From NCBI GenBank assembly GCA_030691505.1, contig JAUYEG010000139.1:1-62183 (forward strand): DNA of 62,183 nucleotides, in the 5' to 3' direction. The notes below the pieces were generated by a model, which was not told the origin of the DNA, searched no databases, and saw only the letters and a list, made by a program, of their open reading frames with translations. Both the position numbers and the translations under genes were made by a program. Numbering within the stretch: the first letter of the stretch is position 1; each line of letters starts with the position of its first letter. The stretch is from Bacillota bacterium. Its GTDB lineage: Bacteria; Bacillota; Sulfobacillia; JAUYEG01. Positions 8,581 through 17,373 of the stretch are shown piece after piece.

Positions 8581-8629
8581 TGTCTCGTCCCCAGGTAAAG
8601 CGCACGAGACAGGAGTCGCGCAGGGTCCG

Positions 8630-9949
8630 CTAGAGCTTGACTATCCCTATTCCGTCCTCAAACCGGATCTCCGTCCCGAACGGCCTTGACAGCTCGGCAA
8701 CCTTGGTGATGATCTTCTCGGCCAGCTCGCCGCTTGCCAGCATCGGCCTGCCGCGCACCGTCCGCCGCTTGCCAAATCCGAGCGTGATCGGGTACAGCTT
8801 GCACTCGACGAGGTCGCCGCCCTCGTACCTGCACCAGGGCACGAAGCTCTCCCAGAACTTCGCGTCGGCCGGGAATCCCTTGCGGTCGTTGTCGCTGCGG
8901 CGGTCGTAGTAGTCCGCCGGGGTCGCGGCATCGTCGAGGCCGGTCTTCTCGTAGTTGTCGGCAGGCATCTTGCGCACGGTCTCATTCTGGAAAACGAAGT
9001 TGCCCAGGCTGTAGAAGATCGGACGCCGCTTGTAGATCTCGATGCCCCGGATGAAGTGGGGGCCGTGGCCGATGTAGGCATCCGTCCCGGCGTCAATGCA
9101 GGCCCTGGCGAACGGCTGGTGGAAGGTCGCCGGCTGCCAGCGGTCCATGCCGCCCTCATGGGCGTGCATGCTAAAGACCACGAAATCCGACTGCCGCCGC
9201 GCGTCGCTGATCCATTTGACGTTGCCCTCTAGGTCTGACTTGTCAACCTCGGTGCACATGCCCGGTTTGTCCCCTGCGACGAAGCGCACACCCGCGAAGT
9301 TAAGCTCGCCTTCCTTTTCGGGCTTGAGGTAGCCGGCCGCTATGTATTCCCGCTTAACGGCCTCCATGCCCATCCGCTCGCTGACCTGGCGTAGCTGGTC
9401 GAAACCTGCCTTGTCGACCACGTAGTAGGTGCTGTAGCGGACCGGGTTGAGACCGGGGCGCCCGAGCGAGTCACGGCGCTGCTCGCCGGCCCGCCCGAAC
9501 GAGGCAAACGACGAAGAGGCCGACAGGAACCCGACCCGGCCCTCATCGAGGTCCAGGTAGCGTGCGGACCTGGCTTCCGAGAGGTTTTCGCCCGTACCGG
9601 CGTGGCACAGCCCGGCCTCATCGAGCAACTCGATAGTCCGCACCATGCCGCCCAACGCGTAGTCGAGAGAGTGGTTGTTGGCCAGCGAGAACAGGTTGAA
9701 ACCGGCCCACAGCAGGTCGTCAACGATGTCGGGGTCGACCTGCGCGTAGGTCCCGCCGCTTTCCGCGACGGGATAGCCCTCGTACTCGTGGATGAGCATC
9801 TCGAAGTTGGTGAAGCGTATCGCCGCGCTGCGCACGATGTCCCAAAGCTCCAGGTATGCCTGCTCGGTGTACGGCGAGAGCCTGCGGGTGATAAACAGGT
9901 CCCCTGTGGCAGTCAGGGTGAAGTTGCGTCGCTCGTCGTGGTACTCCAA
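8630..9949 (-). CDS. CapA-family poly-gamma-glutamate synthesis/metallophosphoesterase-like protein
   Basis: A protein of 439 residues with the CapA (PgsA) metallophosphatase-like fold. Ordered motifs are GDLFITRRL near the N-terminus, FTNFEMLI, SLANNHSLDY, MHAHEG, GHGPHFIRGIE and FYSLGNFVFQ. In Bacillus CapA/PgsA is needed for poly-gamma-glutamate assembly or export; stand-alone homologues are of unclear substrate. No N-terminal membrane anchor is visible, unlike classic PgsA. The TTG start has GAGGAGGG 6 nt upstream. It diverges from the flippase-like gene, whose downstream partner is a GCS2-type glutamyl ligase, so a joint gamma-glutamyl role is possible but unproven. Confidence 0.85.
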   Translation of the reverse strand: MEYHDERRNFTLTATGDLFITRRLSPYTEQAYLELWDIVRSAAIRFTNFEMLIHEYEGYPVAESGGTYAQVDPDIVDDLLWAGFNLFSLANNHSLDYALGGMVRTIELLDEAGLCHAGTGENLSEARSARYLDLDEGRVGFLSASSSFASFGRAGEQRRDSLGRPGLNPVRYSTYYVVDKAGFDQLRQVSERMGMEAVKREYIAAGYLKPEKEGELNFAGVRFVAGDKPGMCTEVDKSDLEGNVKWISDARRQSDFVVFSMHAHEGGMDRWQPATFHQPFARACIDAGTDAYIGHGPHFIRGIEIYKRRPIFYSLGNFVFQNETVRKMPADNYEKTGLDDAATPADYYDRRSDNDRKGFPADAKFWESFVPWCRYEGGDLVECKLYPITLGFGKRRTVRGRPMLASGELAEKIITKVAELSRPFGTEIRFEDGIGIVKL

Positions 9950-10180
9950 GGATTACCCTCCTCGTGGTGACTTGGCTTTGTTGTTGACCTCTTTTGTGAT
10001 TTCCATGCCCCGCCGGTCTTTCCTGCGAGGCCCGCTGCACCCAGCGTACGACGTGTTCGCGACACGAAGCCTCGTCCGCTCGTCGCCCGGCGCGCAGGTG
10101 AGCGGCAAAACGGCACGAATCTGAGCGAGACTAAGGCGCAATCCGATCCGGCGTCTCCGACCCAACATCCTTGACGGACA

Positions 10181-11281
10181 TTGTGCCCTTGGGAGGGCTG
10201 GCGGCTGGCGGACGAAGCAGGTGGCAAGCGGGCGGGCATACTCCGTGTGCCGGCGCCCGTCAGCGTGACGCTTGGGGTGCTGCTGGCCTTGGCCTTGAGC
10301 TTTGGTGCCCTGTACCTCATTTCCAGGTCGCGGCCGGGCGCCCAAGGTTGGCTTGGCGCGCTGCGCCAGGCAAGCCCTTTCTACCTGCTGGTCTGCGGCG
10401 CCCTGATCTGCGCTTCGTGGTTTGCGGACGCGCTACGCTTGCGTTTCCTGGCGGCCGGACTCGGCCGCACGGTGGAGATGCGGCTTATCGTGCCGGCGAT
10501 AATGATGGGCAACTTCCTTACTCTCAGCACCCCGTTCATGGTAGGCGGCGCTCCGGCTCTGATCTATACGCTTAGCCGTGGGGGGCTCTCCCTGGGGCAG
10601 GCCTCCGCCGTGGTAGTCCTCGGCGGGGTGTCCTCGCAACTTGCGCTCGCGTGTTTCAACCTCATCGCGGCGCTTGTGCTGGCGTCGCACCTGCCCCCGG
10701 GAGCCTGGCTGGGACGGGCGTATCTGGGGATGGTCGTCATATACTTCGCCGCGATCTTCGCCTTTGTCTGCCTGGCCCAGCGCACGGAGAAATTCCAGCC
10801 CCGGCTGCAGGCGGCCCTCGGAGCTAACCAGGCAGCCGGAAGGCCGAGGTGGTGGGCCCGGCCCGCACTGACGCTATTCCGTCTGCTCGAGGATTTCCGC
10901 GGCAGCGTGGGGCTGCTGACGGCGCGGCGTACGGGCATGCTCGCGCTATCGTTCGGTTGTGCGCTGGTCTATTTCCTGCTCTACTTCTCGGTCGGCCTAT
11001 CCGCCCTGGCGGCGCTGCGGGTCCACGGCAACGTGATCGTCCTGTTTGCGTGGCAGGTCGTGGCCGCAACGGTCCCGCTCTTCGTGCCGACGCCGGGCGG
11101 AAGCGGCGCCGCGGAGCTCAGCGCGGCCTACGCCCTGGGCGGGGCGGTTCCCGCCGCCGTTTTGCCGGCGTTCATAGTCCTGTGGCGGCTGTTTACATTT
11201 CATATGAATCTGGCTCTGGGCGGCATTGCGGCTGCCGTGCTGACCCGGCGGTTCACCAGGCGGGAGGGGGGCCTCGCATGA
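10181..11281 (+). CDS. Flippase-like integral membrane protein (lysylphosphatidylglycerol synthase TM / UPF0104 family)
   Basis: A protein of about 366 residues with some eight membrane segments, matching the UPF0104 domain (the flippase half of MprF and AglD-like proteins). Family features include GNFLTLSTPFMVGGAPALIY in the centre and the C-terminal VPTPGGSGAAELS turn. It lacks the soluble transferase half of MprF, so it would be a lipid or lipid-linked-sugar flippase rather than an aminoacyl transferase. The start is uncertain: TTG 10181 has no good ribosome site and GTG 10247 is an alternative just ahead of the first membrane segment. Its stop overlaps the start of the GCS2-like gene (ATGA), indicating an operon. 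Confidence 0.82.
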   Translation: MCPWEGWRLADEAGGKRAGILRVPAPVSVTLGVLLALALSFGALYLISRSRPGAQGWLGALRQASPFYLLVCGALICASWFADALRLRFLAAGLGRTVEMRLIVPAIMMGNFLTLSTPFMVGGAPALIYTLSRGGLSLGQASAVVVLGGVSSQLALACFNLIAALVLASHLPPGAWLGRAYLGMVVIYFAAIFAFVCLAQRTEKFQPRLQAALGANQAAGRPRWWARPALTLFRLLEDFRGSVGLLTARRTGMLALSFGCALVYFLLYFSVGLSALAALRVHGNVIVLFAWQVVAATVPLFVPTPGGSGAAELSAAYALGGAVPAAVLPAFIVLWRLFTFHMNLALGGIAAAVLTRRFTRREGGLA

Positions 11282-12417
11282 GCGTGCGCGGCGGGGGTGG
11301 CATCGGAGCGCAGAGCGGGCCTACGTTCGGGCTCGAGGAAGAGGTCTTCGTCACGTCGGCCACCGAGCCGACGCTCGAGTCGCTGTATTTCCTGGCCCGC
11401 CTCATGTGGCGAAACCCCAGGCGCTACTACCGTCACAGCGATTCCAACTTCGCGCGCGGGCGGGATGTGCGCCTCGGGCTGATGAGCGGGGTTGAAATCT
11501 CCACGGGGAGGCACGCCACGCCGGAGGCCGCCGTGGCGGATCTGTGCGAGCGGCGGGCCGACCTCGCGCGAGCCTGCAGGGCGCCGGGTGTGTTCCTGGT
11601 TCCGGTCGGCCACCTGCTTGACCGCGACACGCCGACCAACGTCTGCGGCCTGCACATCCACGTAGGGCTTCCTGCCGAGGAGAGGATGCGCGGGTACCGG
11701 CGGCTCGCGGCCTATCTGCCGCTGCTGGCCCTGCTTGCGGCGAGTTCGCCGTGCCGCCGGGGAGCCTATTTCGGGCCGTCGTACCGCATGGTCGCCGGCT
11801 ACGCGACGGGGGCGCTGAGGCCCGACCACATGTACCGCTTCCAGGACCTCATCGTCTCGCGGCGCCTTGGGACGATCGAGGCCAGGCTGTTTGACCCGGT
11901 GTGGGACGTTGGGCACGTGCTCGTACTGCTGCGGTGCATGCGCGCCATCCTGCTGCATGCGCCGGACCGGGCAGTGGACTACGCGCTCTATGCGCAGTTG
12001 AGGCATCTGGCCGCGACGCGTGGCTACGGGGAGGAATTCGAGCCACTGTGGCGCGAGGTCAACGAGTACCTCCGGCAGGCGGGCGAGGCCGAGGTTAGGG
12101 AGGGGCTGTTCGCGGACCCGCCGGCCCGCGAGATCTTCGACCTGTACGAGAGCAGGGGCCTTGAGGTCCTGTACCGGGCCCTCCACCACGGGTATTGCCG
12201 GGGGTTGGGTGAAGCGGAGGCGTCCCTCGCAGAGATCGCCGGCGTGATGCCGTCGCACTCGGGTCCCTCGGTACGCACGCACGGGCGGCGGGTGCGGCGT
12301 TTCGCCTCGTTGCGCGCGGCGGGAGGGTTCATGAGCTACTACGTGATCAGGCTGCCCTACAAGACAATCAAGGTCCTCCGCGAGTCCGGAAAGGAGAGGG
12401 CGAGTCGCGATGGGTAG
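11278..12417 (+). CDS. Glutamate-cysteine ligase family 2 (GCS2/YbdK-like) carboxylate-amine ligase
   Basis: A 379-residue protein of the GCS2 glutamine-synthetase-like ATP-grasp superfamily. Visible motifs are FGLEEEVFV near the N-terminus, SGVEISTGRHATPEAAVADL (about 65-85) and the metal/substrate strand NVCGLHIHVGLP (about 121-132). Such enzymes join the gamma-carboxylate of glutamate to an amine, classically cysteine. The frame stays open far upstream to 10849, but the ATG at 11278 has GGGAGGGGGG just upstream and couples to the flippase stop. Placement between a lipid flippase-like gene and a phosphatidylserine decarboxylase-like gene is unusual and hints at an amine-bearing lipid substrate; this is inference. 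Confidence 0.82.
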   Translation: MSVRGGGGIGAQSGPTFGLEEEVFVTSATEPTLESLYFLARLMWRNPRRYYRHSDSNFARGRDVRLGLMSGVEISTGRHATPEAAVADLCERRADLARACRAPGVFLVPVGHLLDRDTPTNVCGLHIHVGLPAEERMRGYRRLAAYLPLLALLAASSPCRRGAYFGPSYRMVAGYATGALRPDHMYRFQDLIVSRRLGTIEARLFDPVWDVGHVLVLLRCMRAILLHAPDRAVDYALYAQLRHLAATRGYGEEFEPLWREVNEYLRQAGEAEVREGLFADPPAREIFDLYESRGLEVLYRALHHGYCRGLGEAEASLAEIAGVMPSHSGPSVRTHGRRVRRFASLRAAGGFMSYYVIRLPYKTIKVLRESGKERASRDG

Positions 12418-13249
12418 CATTGCCGCCTGGCGGGTGTCGCTGCAGTGGCTGGCCGCCATCTCTCTGGCCGCGCTGTTCTGGGGCGTGGCGATTCTGTTCC
12501 TGCGGCGGGTATGGTTCTTCCGCGATCCGGTTCGAGTGGCGCCCAGGATCCCCGGCGCGGTGCTTTCGGCGTGTGACGGGATCGTCGTTTACGTCAGGGC
12601 GTATCAGGGCCGGGGCCTGCTATCTGAGAAGCTTGGACGGCCGATCGACCTCAGGGAGATCACCGGCAGCGACCTACCCATCGCCGAGCGCGGGTGGCTT
12701 GTCGGGGTCTACATGTCACCACTCGACGTGCACTTCAACTACGCCCCGACGGATGCCGTGGTCGAGGAGATCGTGCGCACCCCGGCCGCCGTCAACCTGC
12801 CCATGGTGGACCTGTGGGAGTACATCAAACTGACCTACCTGCGCAGGGCCGTGGACCTTTTCGCCGCGAAATACCGGCTGGTCAACGAGCGCAACACGAT
12901 CTTCTTCCGGACCGCCGTCCCGGTCGCGGCGGGTGGCGGCGGCGAGCGGGACCGCGAGCGTGAGCTGCGGTACGCGGCCGTGGAGATCGCCGACAAGTTC
13001 GTGAACAAGATTGACTGCTTCGTCAAGCCCGGAGACGAAGTGCGGGCCGGCCAGAAGATCTCCTTTATCTCGCGCGGGTCGCAGGTCGACCTGGTGCTGC
13101 CGAGGGAGGGCGTCACCGTGGAGGTCAAGCCCGGCCAGCGGGTGACCGGCGGGATCACGGTGATAGCGAGGGTGGGGGGGCGGGGTCTCGATGGAAGAGG
13201 CGACCCCGATGGAGAGGGCAAACCCCCTAGTGCTCGCGAGAGCTTCTGA
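12410..13249 (+). CDS. Phosphatidylserine/archaetidylserine decarboxylase family protein
   Basis: A 279-residue member of the pyruvoyl-dependent PSD family. It starts with one membrane helix (about 9-30), followed by the family hallmark VWFFRDPVR, then SACDGIVVYV, MSPLDVHFNYAP (catalytic His region) and the self-cleavage region RGSQVDLVLP with Gly223-Ser224. The cleavage context is RGS rather than the LGST of classical Psd, closer to the short PSD/archaetidylserine decarboxylase type. It should make an ethanolamine head group at the membrane. The start overlaps the GCS2 stop by 8 bp, so the three genes form one unit. The final 25 residues are low complexity (Gly/Asp). Confidence 0.87.
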   Translation: MGSIAAWRVSLQWLAAISLAALFWGVAILFLRRVWFFRDPVRVAPRIPGAVLSACDGIVVYVRAYQGRGLLSEKLGRPIDLREITGSDLPIAERGWLVGVYMSPLDVHFNYAPTDAVVEEIVRTPAAVNLPMVDLWEYIKLTYLRRAVDLFAAKYRLVNERNTIFFRTAVPVAAGGGGERDRERELRYAAVEIADKFVNKIDCFVKPGDEVRAGQKISFISRGSQVDLVLPREGVTVEVKPGQRVTGGITVIARVGGRGLDGRGDPDGEGKPPSARESF

Positions 13250-13309
13250 CCGCGCTTCGGAAGGCGCTGGATGCCCAGGCTAAGTCGGGTGGGGGAAGGG
13301 GGCTAACGG

Positions 13310-14089
13310 ATGTTCTCTCGCAACCGTCTCTACGACGAACTGGCGCATCTCTGGCCTCTGGTGAGCCCTCCTGAGGACTACGCGGACGAGGCCCAGGTCT
13401 GGCGCGATCTGCTGCGCCGGAGGCTCGGACCCGGCCAGCATCAGGTCCTTGAACTCGGCGTGGGGGGCGGCCACAACCTCTCTCACCTCACCGCGGATTT
13501 CCATGCGACCGCCGTGGATCTATCGCCACGCATGCTGGAGCACTCTCGGCGTCTCAACCCGGGCGTCGAGCACCACGTCGGTGACATGCGAGCTGTACGG
13601 TTGGGGCGGCTCTTCCGGGCGGTGCTAATTCACGACGCCGCGAGCTACCTCGTCACCGAGGACGATATCCGGCAGACGCTGGCAACGGCTGCGGCGCATC
13701 TGGATAGCGGCGGGGTGCTGGTCATGGCCCCGGATTTCTACCGGGAAACCTTCAAGGACAACAGCGCGGGGTACGACGTGCACGTGGGTAACGACGGGAC
13801 CGTGCTGACCTACTTCGAATACTTCTACGACCCGGACCCCTCGGACACCCATGTCGAGATGCTGATCGTTTTTGTCATCCGTCGAGGCGCCGAGCTGCGG
13901 GTGGAGGAGGACCGACATACTCTGGGGCTTTTCCCGATGACCACCTGGCTCAGCCTCATGGAGGACGCCGGGTTCGCTGCCGAGGCTGAGGCCGGCGCCG
14001 CTGGCGGCGATGACGGGCGGCAGCAGTACCTGCTGGTGGGGACCCTGCGCAGCACAGCCAACGACCTGCCCCAATTGAGACCCCTCTGA
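13310..14089 (+). CDS. Class I SAM-dependent methyltransferase
   Basis: A 259-residue protein with Rossmann motif I VLELGVGGGH (residues 46-55), an acidic motif II end (TAVDLSPRMLEHSRR) and motif III-like GDMRAVRLGRLF. The N-terminus (MFSRNRLYDELAHLWPLVSPPEDY) is shared with small-molecule and lipid methyltransferases. Substrate cannot be told. A strong ribosome site (GGGGGAAGGGGG) precedes the ATG. It lies 60 bp behind the PSD-like gene and may act on the same lipid product, for example N-methylation of an ethanolamine head group, but this is only a context argument. Confidence 0.85.
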   Translation: MFSRNRLYDELAHLWPLVSPPEDYADEAQVWRDLLRRRLGPGQHQVLELGVGGGHNLSHLTADFHATAVDLSPRMLEHSRRLNPGVEHHVGDMRAVRLGRLFRAVLIHDAASYLVTEDDIRQTLATAAAHLDSGGVLVMAPDFYRETFKDNSAGYDVHVGNDGTVLTYFEYFYDPDPSDTHVEMLIVFVIRRGAELRVEEDRHTLGLFPMTTWLSLMEDAGFAAEAEAGAAGGDDGRQQYLLVGTLRSTANDLPQLRPL

Positions 14090-14224
14090 GTATCGAGTTC
14101 CGCCGGCTGGGTCTTGCCCCGCCCCCCATGTAAGAGGGGTTTCCTGCTCCTTGGCCTCTTCACCCGTGAGAGCAAGAGCGCATCCTTCGAGGTTGAAATT
14201 CTGAGGCGACGGACTCCTCCCGTC

Positions 14225-15619
14225 CTACTTCCCCGCCACGTCAACCCCGTCCAGCAGGATGTGCGGGACCTTCAGTGCCGCGCCGTACATGCTCCCCACT
14301 GTATGAGTGCGGTCCTCCAGCCCCACCAAGCCGTGGCGCCCCAGGTCATAGACGTTGCCCGCGATGGCAACGTCCTTGACTCGGCCCGCCAGCCTGCCGT
14401 CCTTGACCAGGTAGCCGACCCCCACAGGGTGCGAGAATGCCCCCGCCAGGCCCCCCGGCCCGCCCCCGATGACCGACGCGACGTAAAGCCCCCCGTCCGC
14501 CTCCGCAAGCAGGTCCGCCATCGGCAAGTCGCCTGGCTCGATCACCAGGCTGTAGGGTCCAATCTGCGGGGCCTGGCCGCGCACGCGCCGCCCGTTACCG
14601 GTTGACTCGGTGCGCCCCATGGCGGCCGACCGCAGGTCGTGCAGGAAGCCCTTGAAAACCCCGCCCCGGAACACGTGCTTGCGCCTGGTCGGCGTCCCCT
14701 CCTCGTCCCACAGCGCGCTGCCGATTGCCCAATCCAGCCAGGGATCGTCGGTGAGAGTGAACCTGCTGTCCAGAACCTGCGAGCCAACCTTCCCGATCAG
14801 CGGGCTCGTGCCTCGCACGGCATTGAGGCCGTTGACTCCCTGGAACATCGGCGCAAGCAGCACGTAGGCGGCCTCCGGGGCAAGCACGACCCGCCGTTTG
14901 CCGGGTGCCAGGCCTGCCTGCGTGGCCGCCGCGCCGTACAGGTCGCCCAGACGGGCCGGAAACCCCTCCACCGCCGGGTCGTGAAGGCGGGCCGCGCCAG
15001 CCTCCTGGAACAGCAGCAGCACGTCCTCAGCTGCGAACCGTGAAAGCTCCACGAAGAGGGTCAGGGCGGTATGCCGGTCACGCACCACGCCGCCTGCCGT
15101 GTTGACCAGGACGGTATCCTCGGTTTCCCTCCGCCCCGCCGACCGTACCTGCGAACCGGGCGTTGCCGCCTCCACCTCAGCCGTAAGAGCCCCCACCTGC
15201 CGGACCAGGGCGTCCGCCGCCATGTCGGCAACTTCAGGATCGAACGCTGCTGGGGGCATATCCCCGCCGGGTATGCCCCTGGACGGGAAGGCGATCTCCA
15301 GTTCCTCGCCGCACTCGGCCGTCTCCAGCGCGCGCTCAACCGCCTCGCCGGGGTTAGACGCGTCCGTCGTCGAATAGAAACCTATCCGCCCCGACCTGGA
15401 TGCTCTCACCGACAGGTGCACACGACCGTCGGCGCTGCAGTTGCGCAGCTTGCCGGCCGAGAACTCCGCCGTAAGGCCGGACACCGATGCGACGTGTACC
15501 TCTCCCGACGCCCCGCGCCGCGCGAGCTCGGCCAAGGCCCGCTCCGCAACGCGCATCCGGTCATCCGTATGCTCCGATTTGCAGGCCGTCCCGGCTGTCC
15601 AAGCCGCTCTATCGCCCAC
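14225..15619 (-). CDS. PmbA/TldE-type subunit, first TldD/PmbA pair
   Basis: A 464-residue protein of the TldD/PmbA family lacking the HExxxH zinc motif, so it is the PmbA (TldE) structural partner. N-terminal features are AEFSAGKLRNCSADGRVHLSVRASRSGRIGF-like strands and the C-terminal half has the family ending IAGNVYDLG followed by VPHILLDGVDV. TldD/TldE heterodimers are processive proteases that degrade unfolded peptides and mature RiPPs such as microcin B17. The GTG start lies within the last 11 bp of tldD, so the pair is co-translated. A second diverged pair is at 51.7-54.5 kb. Confidence 0.88.
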   Translation of the reverse strand: MGDRAAWTAGTACKSEHTDDRMRVAERALAELARRGASGEVHVASVSGLTAEFSAGKLRNCSADGRVHLSVRASRSGRIGFYSTTDASNPGEAVERALETAECGEELEIAFPSRGIPGGDMPPAAFDPEVADMAADALVRQVGALTAEVEAATPGSQVRSAGRRETEDTVLVNTAGGVVRDRHTALTLFVELSRFAAEDVLLLFQEAGAARLHDPAVEGFPARLGDLYGAAATQAGLAPGKRRVVLAPEAAYVLLAPMFQGVNGLNAVRGTSPLIGKVGSQVLDSRFTLTDDPWLDWAIGSALWDEEGTPTRRKHVFRGGVFKGFLHDLRSAAMGRTESTGNGRRVRGQAPQIGPYSLVIEPGDLPMADLLAEADGGLYVASVIGGGPGGLAGAFSHPVGVGYLVKDGRLAGRVKDVAIAGNVYDLGRHGLVGLEDRTHTVGSMYGAALKVPHILLDGVDVAGK

Positions 15620-16985
15620 CGATCAACACCCCCTGCACGCGCACGTGCGGCGCGCCCATACCCACCGGGAGCATCATTTCCTGGCCTTTGCCGCATCCGC
15701 CGCCGCTTGCGGCCCAGCGGAAGTCGTTCCCGACGGCATCGATGTTGGCCAGCGTCTCGAAGAGGTTTCCGCCGAAATTGACGTCCCTGACCAACTCCGC
15801 CACCTTACCGTCGCGGATCATGTAAGCCCCGGGGCAGGCAAAGGCGAAGTTCTCGAACATCGTCTGCCCCCCGCCCGCGTTGACCGCGTAGACGCCCAGC
15901 TTGATGCCTGCCAGCATCTCCTCGAAAGGCGTTTCGCCGCCCAGGATCGCCGTGTTGGTCATGCGCACGATCGGCGGGTAGCGGTAGAACGTGGCCCGTG
16001 CGTTGCCCGTCACCCGCTCACCCATGATGCCGGCGCTTTCGCGGTGGTGCAACCTGCCGAACAGCACCCCCTCGCGGATGAGGTACGTGGGCCCGGTGCG
16101 CACGCCCTCATCGTCGTACTTGAGCGAGCCGCGCAGCCCGGAGAGCGAGGCGTCGTCGACGACGTTGAGGATCGGCCGTCCGAACTTGCGGCCCAGTGTC
16201 ATCATCGCCTGGGCCTGCGGGTTGTCGGCCTGGAAGTCGGCCTCCGAGAGGTGCCCGAAGGCCTCGTGCACAAAGAGGCCGCCCATCTCCGGGCTCAGGA
16301 TAACGGGGTACACGCCGCCCTTGACCGGCGGCGCCGCTAGCAGCGCCCTGGCCCGTCTAGCAGCCTCCAGGGCGAGATCCTCGCGTCCGGCGAGCGACCC
16401 ATAGTCATAGCGGGTGGCCAGGCTGCGCGAGGCTTCCTGGACCTGGTCGGAATCCCGTGCGGTGGCGCTGAAGCTAATCACGGCGTAAGGTCGCTCGTCA
16501 TAGATCAGGGCGCCTTCGCTGTTTGCGTAGTAGCACTGGCTGAAGCGCTCGGACAGGCTCGCCCTGGCGTCCTTGATCAGCGGCTGGCCCATGAGCAGGT
16601 CGCTGTACCCGCACGCAAGCGCCAGCTTATCCGCCAGAGCCACCGTGCGCCAGTCGCTGACCATCGGCGCGGGGGCGTCGTCCTGGACCGGCTCGGTTTC
16701 CGCCAGACGCACGTCGCCGCCCTCCGCTGTGGCCGCCCCGCAATCGCGCGCCTCACGCAGCCGGGCAGCCAGGTCGCCCAAATCGTTGAAAGTGGCTATT
16801 CCCCAGCGGCCCCCCACGAGCACCCGGACGATGCCGCCGACATCCCGACTCTGGGCGGCCGCCTCCAGCCGGCCGCCACGGTAGGCGACCCGAGTGCTCT
16901 CCGCAATTTCCACGCGGATATCCGCGAAGTCTCCTCCACAGCCGGCCAGCGCGGAGCTGATCCGGTCCTTGAGGTTGGGGTCCAA
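15609..16985 (-). CDS. tldD: TldD-type metallopeptidase, first TldD/PmbA pair
   Basis: About 458 residues, with the catalytic zinc motif HEAFGH (H240-E241-x3-H245, then the downstream Glu) and conserved C-terminal features (GNARATFYRYPPIVRMTNT, FGGNLFETL, GKGQ). It should be the active subunit of the heterodimeric TldD/E protease, cytosolic. The TTG at 16985 is preferred over a GTG at 16994 because GGAGG sits 7-8 nt before the TTG but abuts the GTG. It overlaps the downstream PmbA gene. No RiPP precursor was recognised nearby, so a general peptide-degrading role is the default. Confidence 0.9.
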   Translation of the reverse strand: MDPNLKDRISSALAGCGGDFADIRVEIAESTRVAYRGGRLEAAAQSRDVGGIVRVLVGGRWGIATFNDLGDLAARLREARDCGAATAEGGDVRLAETEPVQDDAPAPMVSDWRTVALADKLALACGYSDLLMGQPLIKDARASLSERFSQCYYANSEGALIYDERPYAVISFSATARDSDQVQEASRSLATRYDYGSLAGREDLALEAARRARALLAAPPVKGGVYPVILSPEMGGLFVHEAFGHLSEADFQADNPQAQAMMTLGRKFGRPILNVVDDASLSGLRGSLKYDDEGVRTGPTYLIREGVLFGRLHHRESAGIMGERVTGNARATFYRYPPIVRMTNTAILGGETPFEEMLAGIKLGVYAVNAGGGQTMFENFAFACPGAYMIRDGKVAELVRDVNFGGNLFETLANIDAVGNDFRWAASGGGCGKGQEMMLPVGMGAPHVRVQGVLIGGR

Positions 16986-17093
16986 AGCCGTCACCTCCGC
17001 TCACAGCCTGTTGTCCTAGCCGCCCGGTATTCCTAGGGCGTCCGCCTAGCTCATTTCTGGGCCTGCCATCCCCTTCCTCCTGGGCGACTACGG

Positions 17094-17120
17094 AAAAGGG
17101 AGCGGCCTGCAGCCGCTCCC
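17094..17120 (-). terminator. Rho-independent terminator for the threonine dehydrogenase transcript
   Basis: Read on the minus strand, a 9-bp perfect stem (GGGAGCGGC with GCCGCTCCC, 5-nt loop) is followed by TTTTCC. It lies downstream of the tdh stop and beyond the hairpin array. Confidence 0.7.
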
Positions 17121-17190
17121 TCCCGATTTGTGAACACGCCTCCGCAGGATGCCTACATGGCTCGTTCTTGCGCAGAGAAGGGGTGGATGA

Positions 17191-17336
17191 TCTGTCCATA
17201 GTTGAGCTGTTGCGGCGCGCGACCTGTCCAATATTGCTCAACAGGCCCGGCTGATGCACAAAAACGCGCAGGTGGCTTGAGCCCTCTGCGCATCTCTGCT
17301 CAGGTGACGCGGCCGACCTGAGCAAAAACGCGCAGG
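17191..17336. repeat. Hairpin array 1: about five degenerate 32-bp units with a CCTG-N12-CAGG core
   Basis: In the gap between tldD and tdh, 20-bp cores start near 17191, 17223, 17253, 17285 and 17317, a spacing of 30-32 bp. The cleanest copy is 17317-17336 (CCTG, AGCAAAAACGCG, CAGG); 17285-17304 reads TCTG-N12-CAGG; the copy ending at 17272 shares CAAAAACGCGCAGG with the last one; 17223-17245 is a longer CCTGT/ACAGG variant and 17191 is degenerate. The ends can pair but loops and 11-12-nt spacers are not conserved. A second array of the same design is at 42.9 kb. No coding potential is evident in this 390-bp gap. Confidence 0.65.
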
Positions 17337-17373
17337 TCGGGTCGGCCGGCGTACCAATGCAAACTACTGCAAA

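Noticed and set aside
10849-11277. A longer GCS2-like protein starting at 10849
   Set aside because: The region is the coding sequence of the flippase-like gene in another frame. The ATG at 11278 has a strong ribosome site and overlaps the flippase stop.
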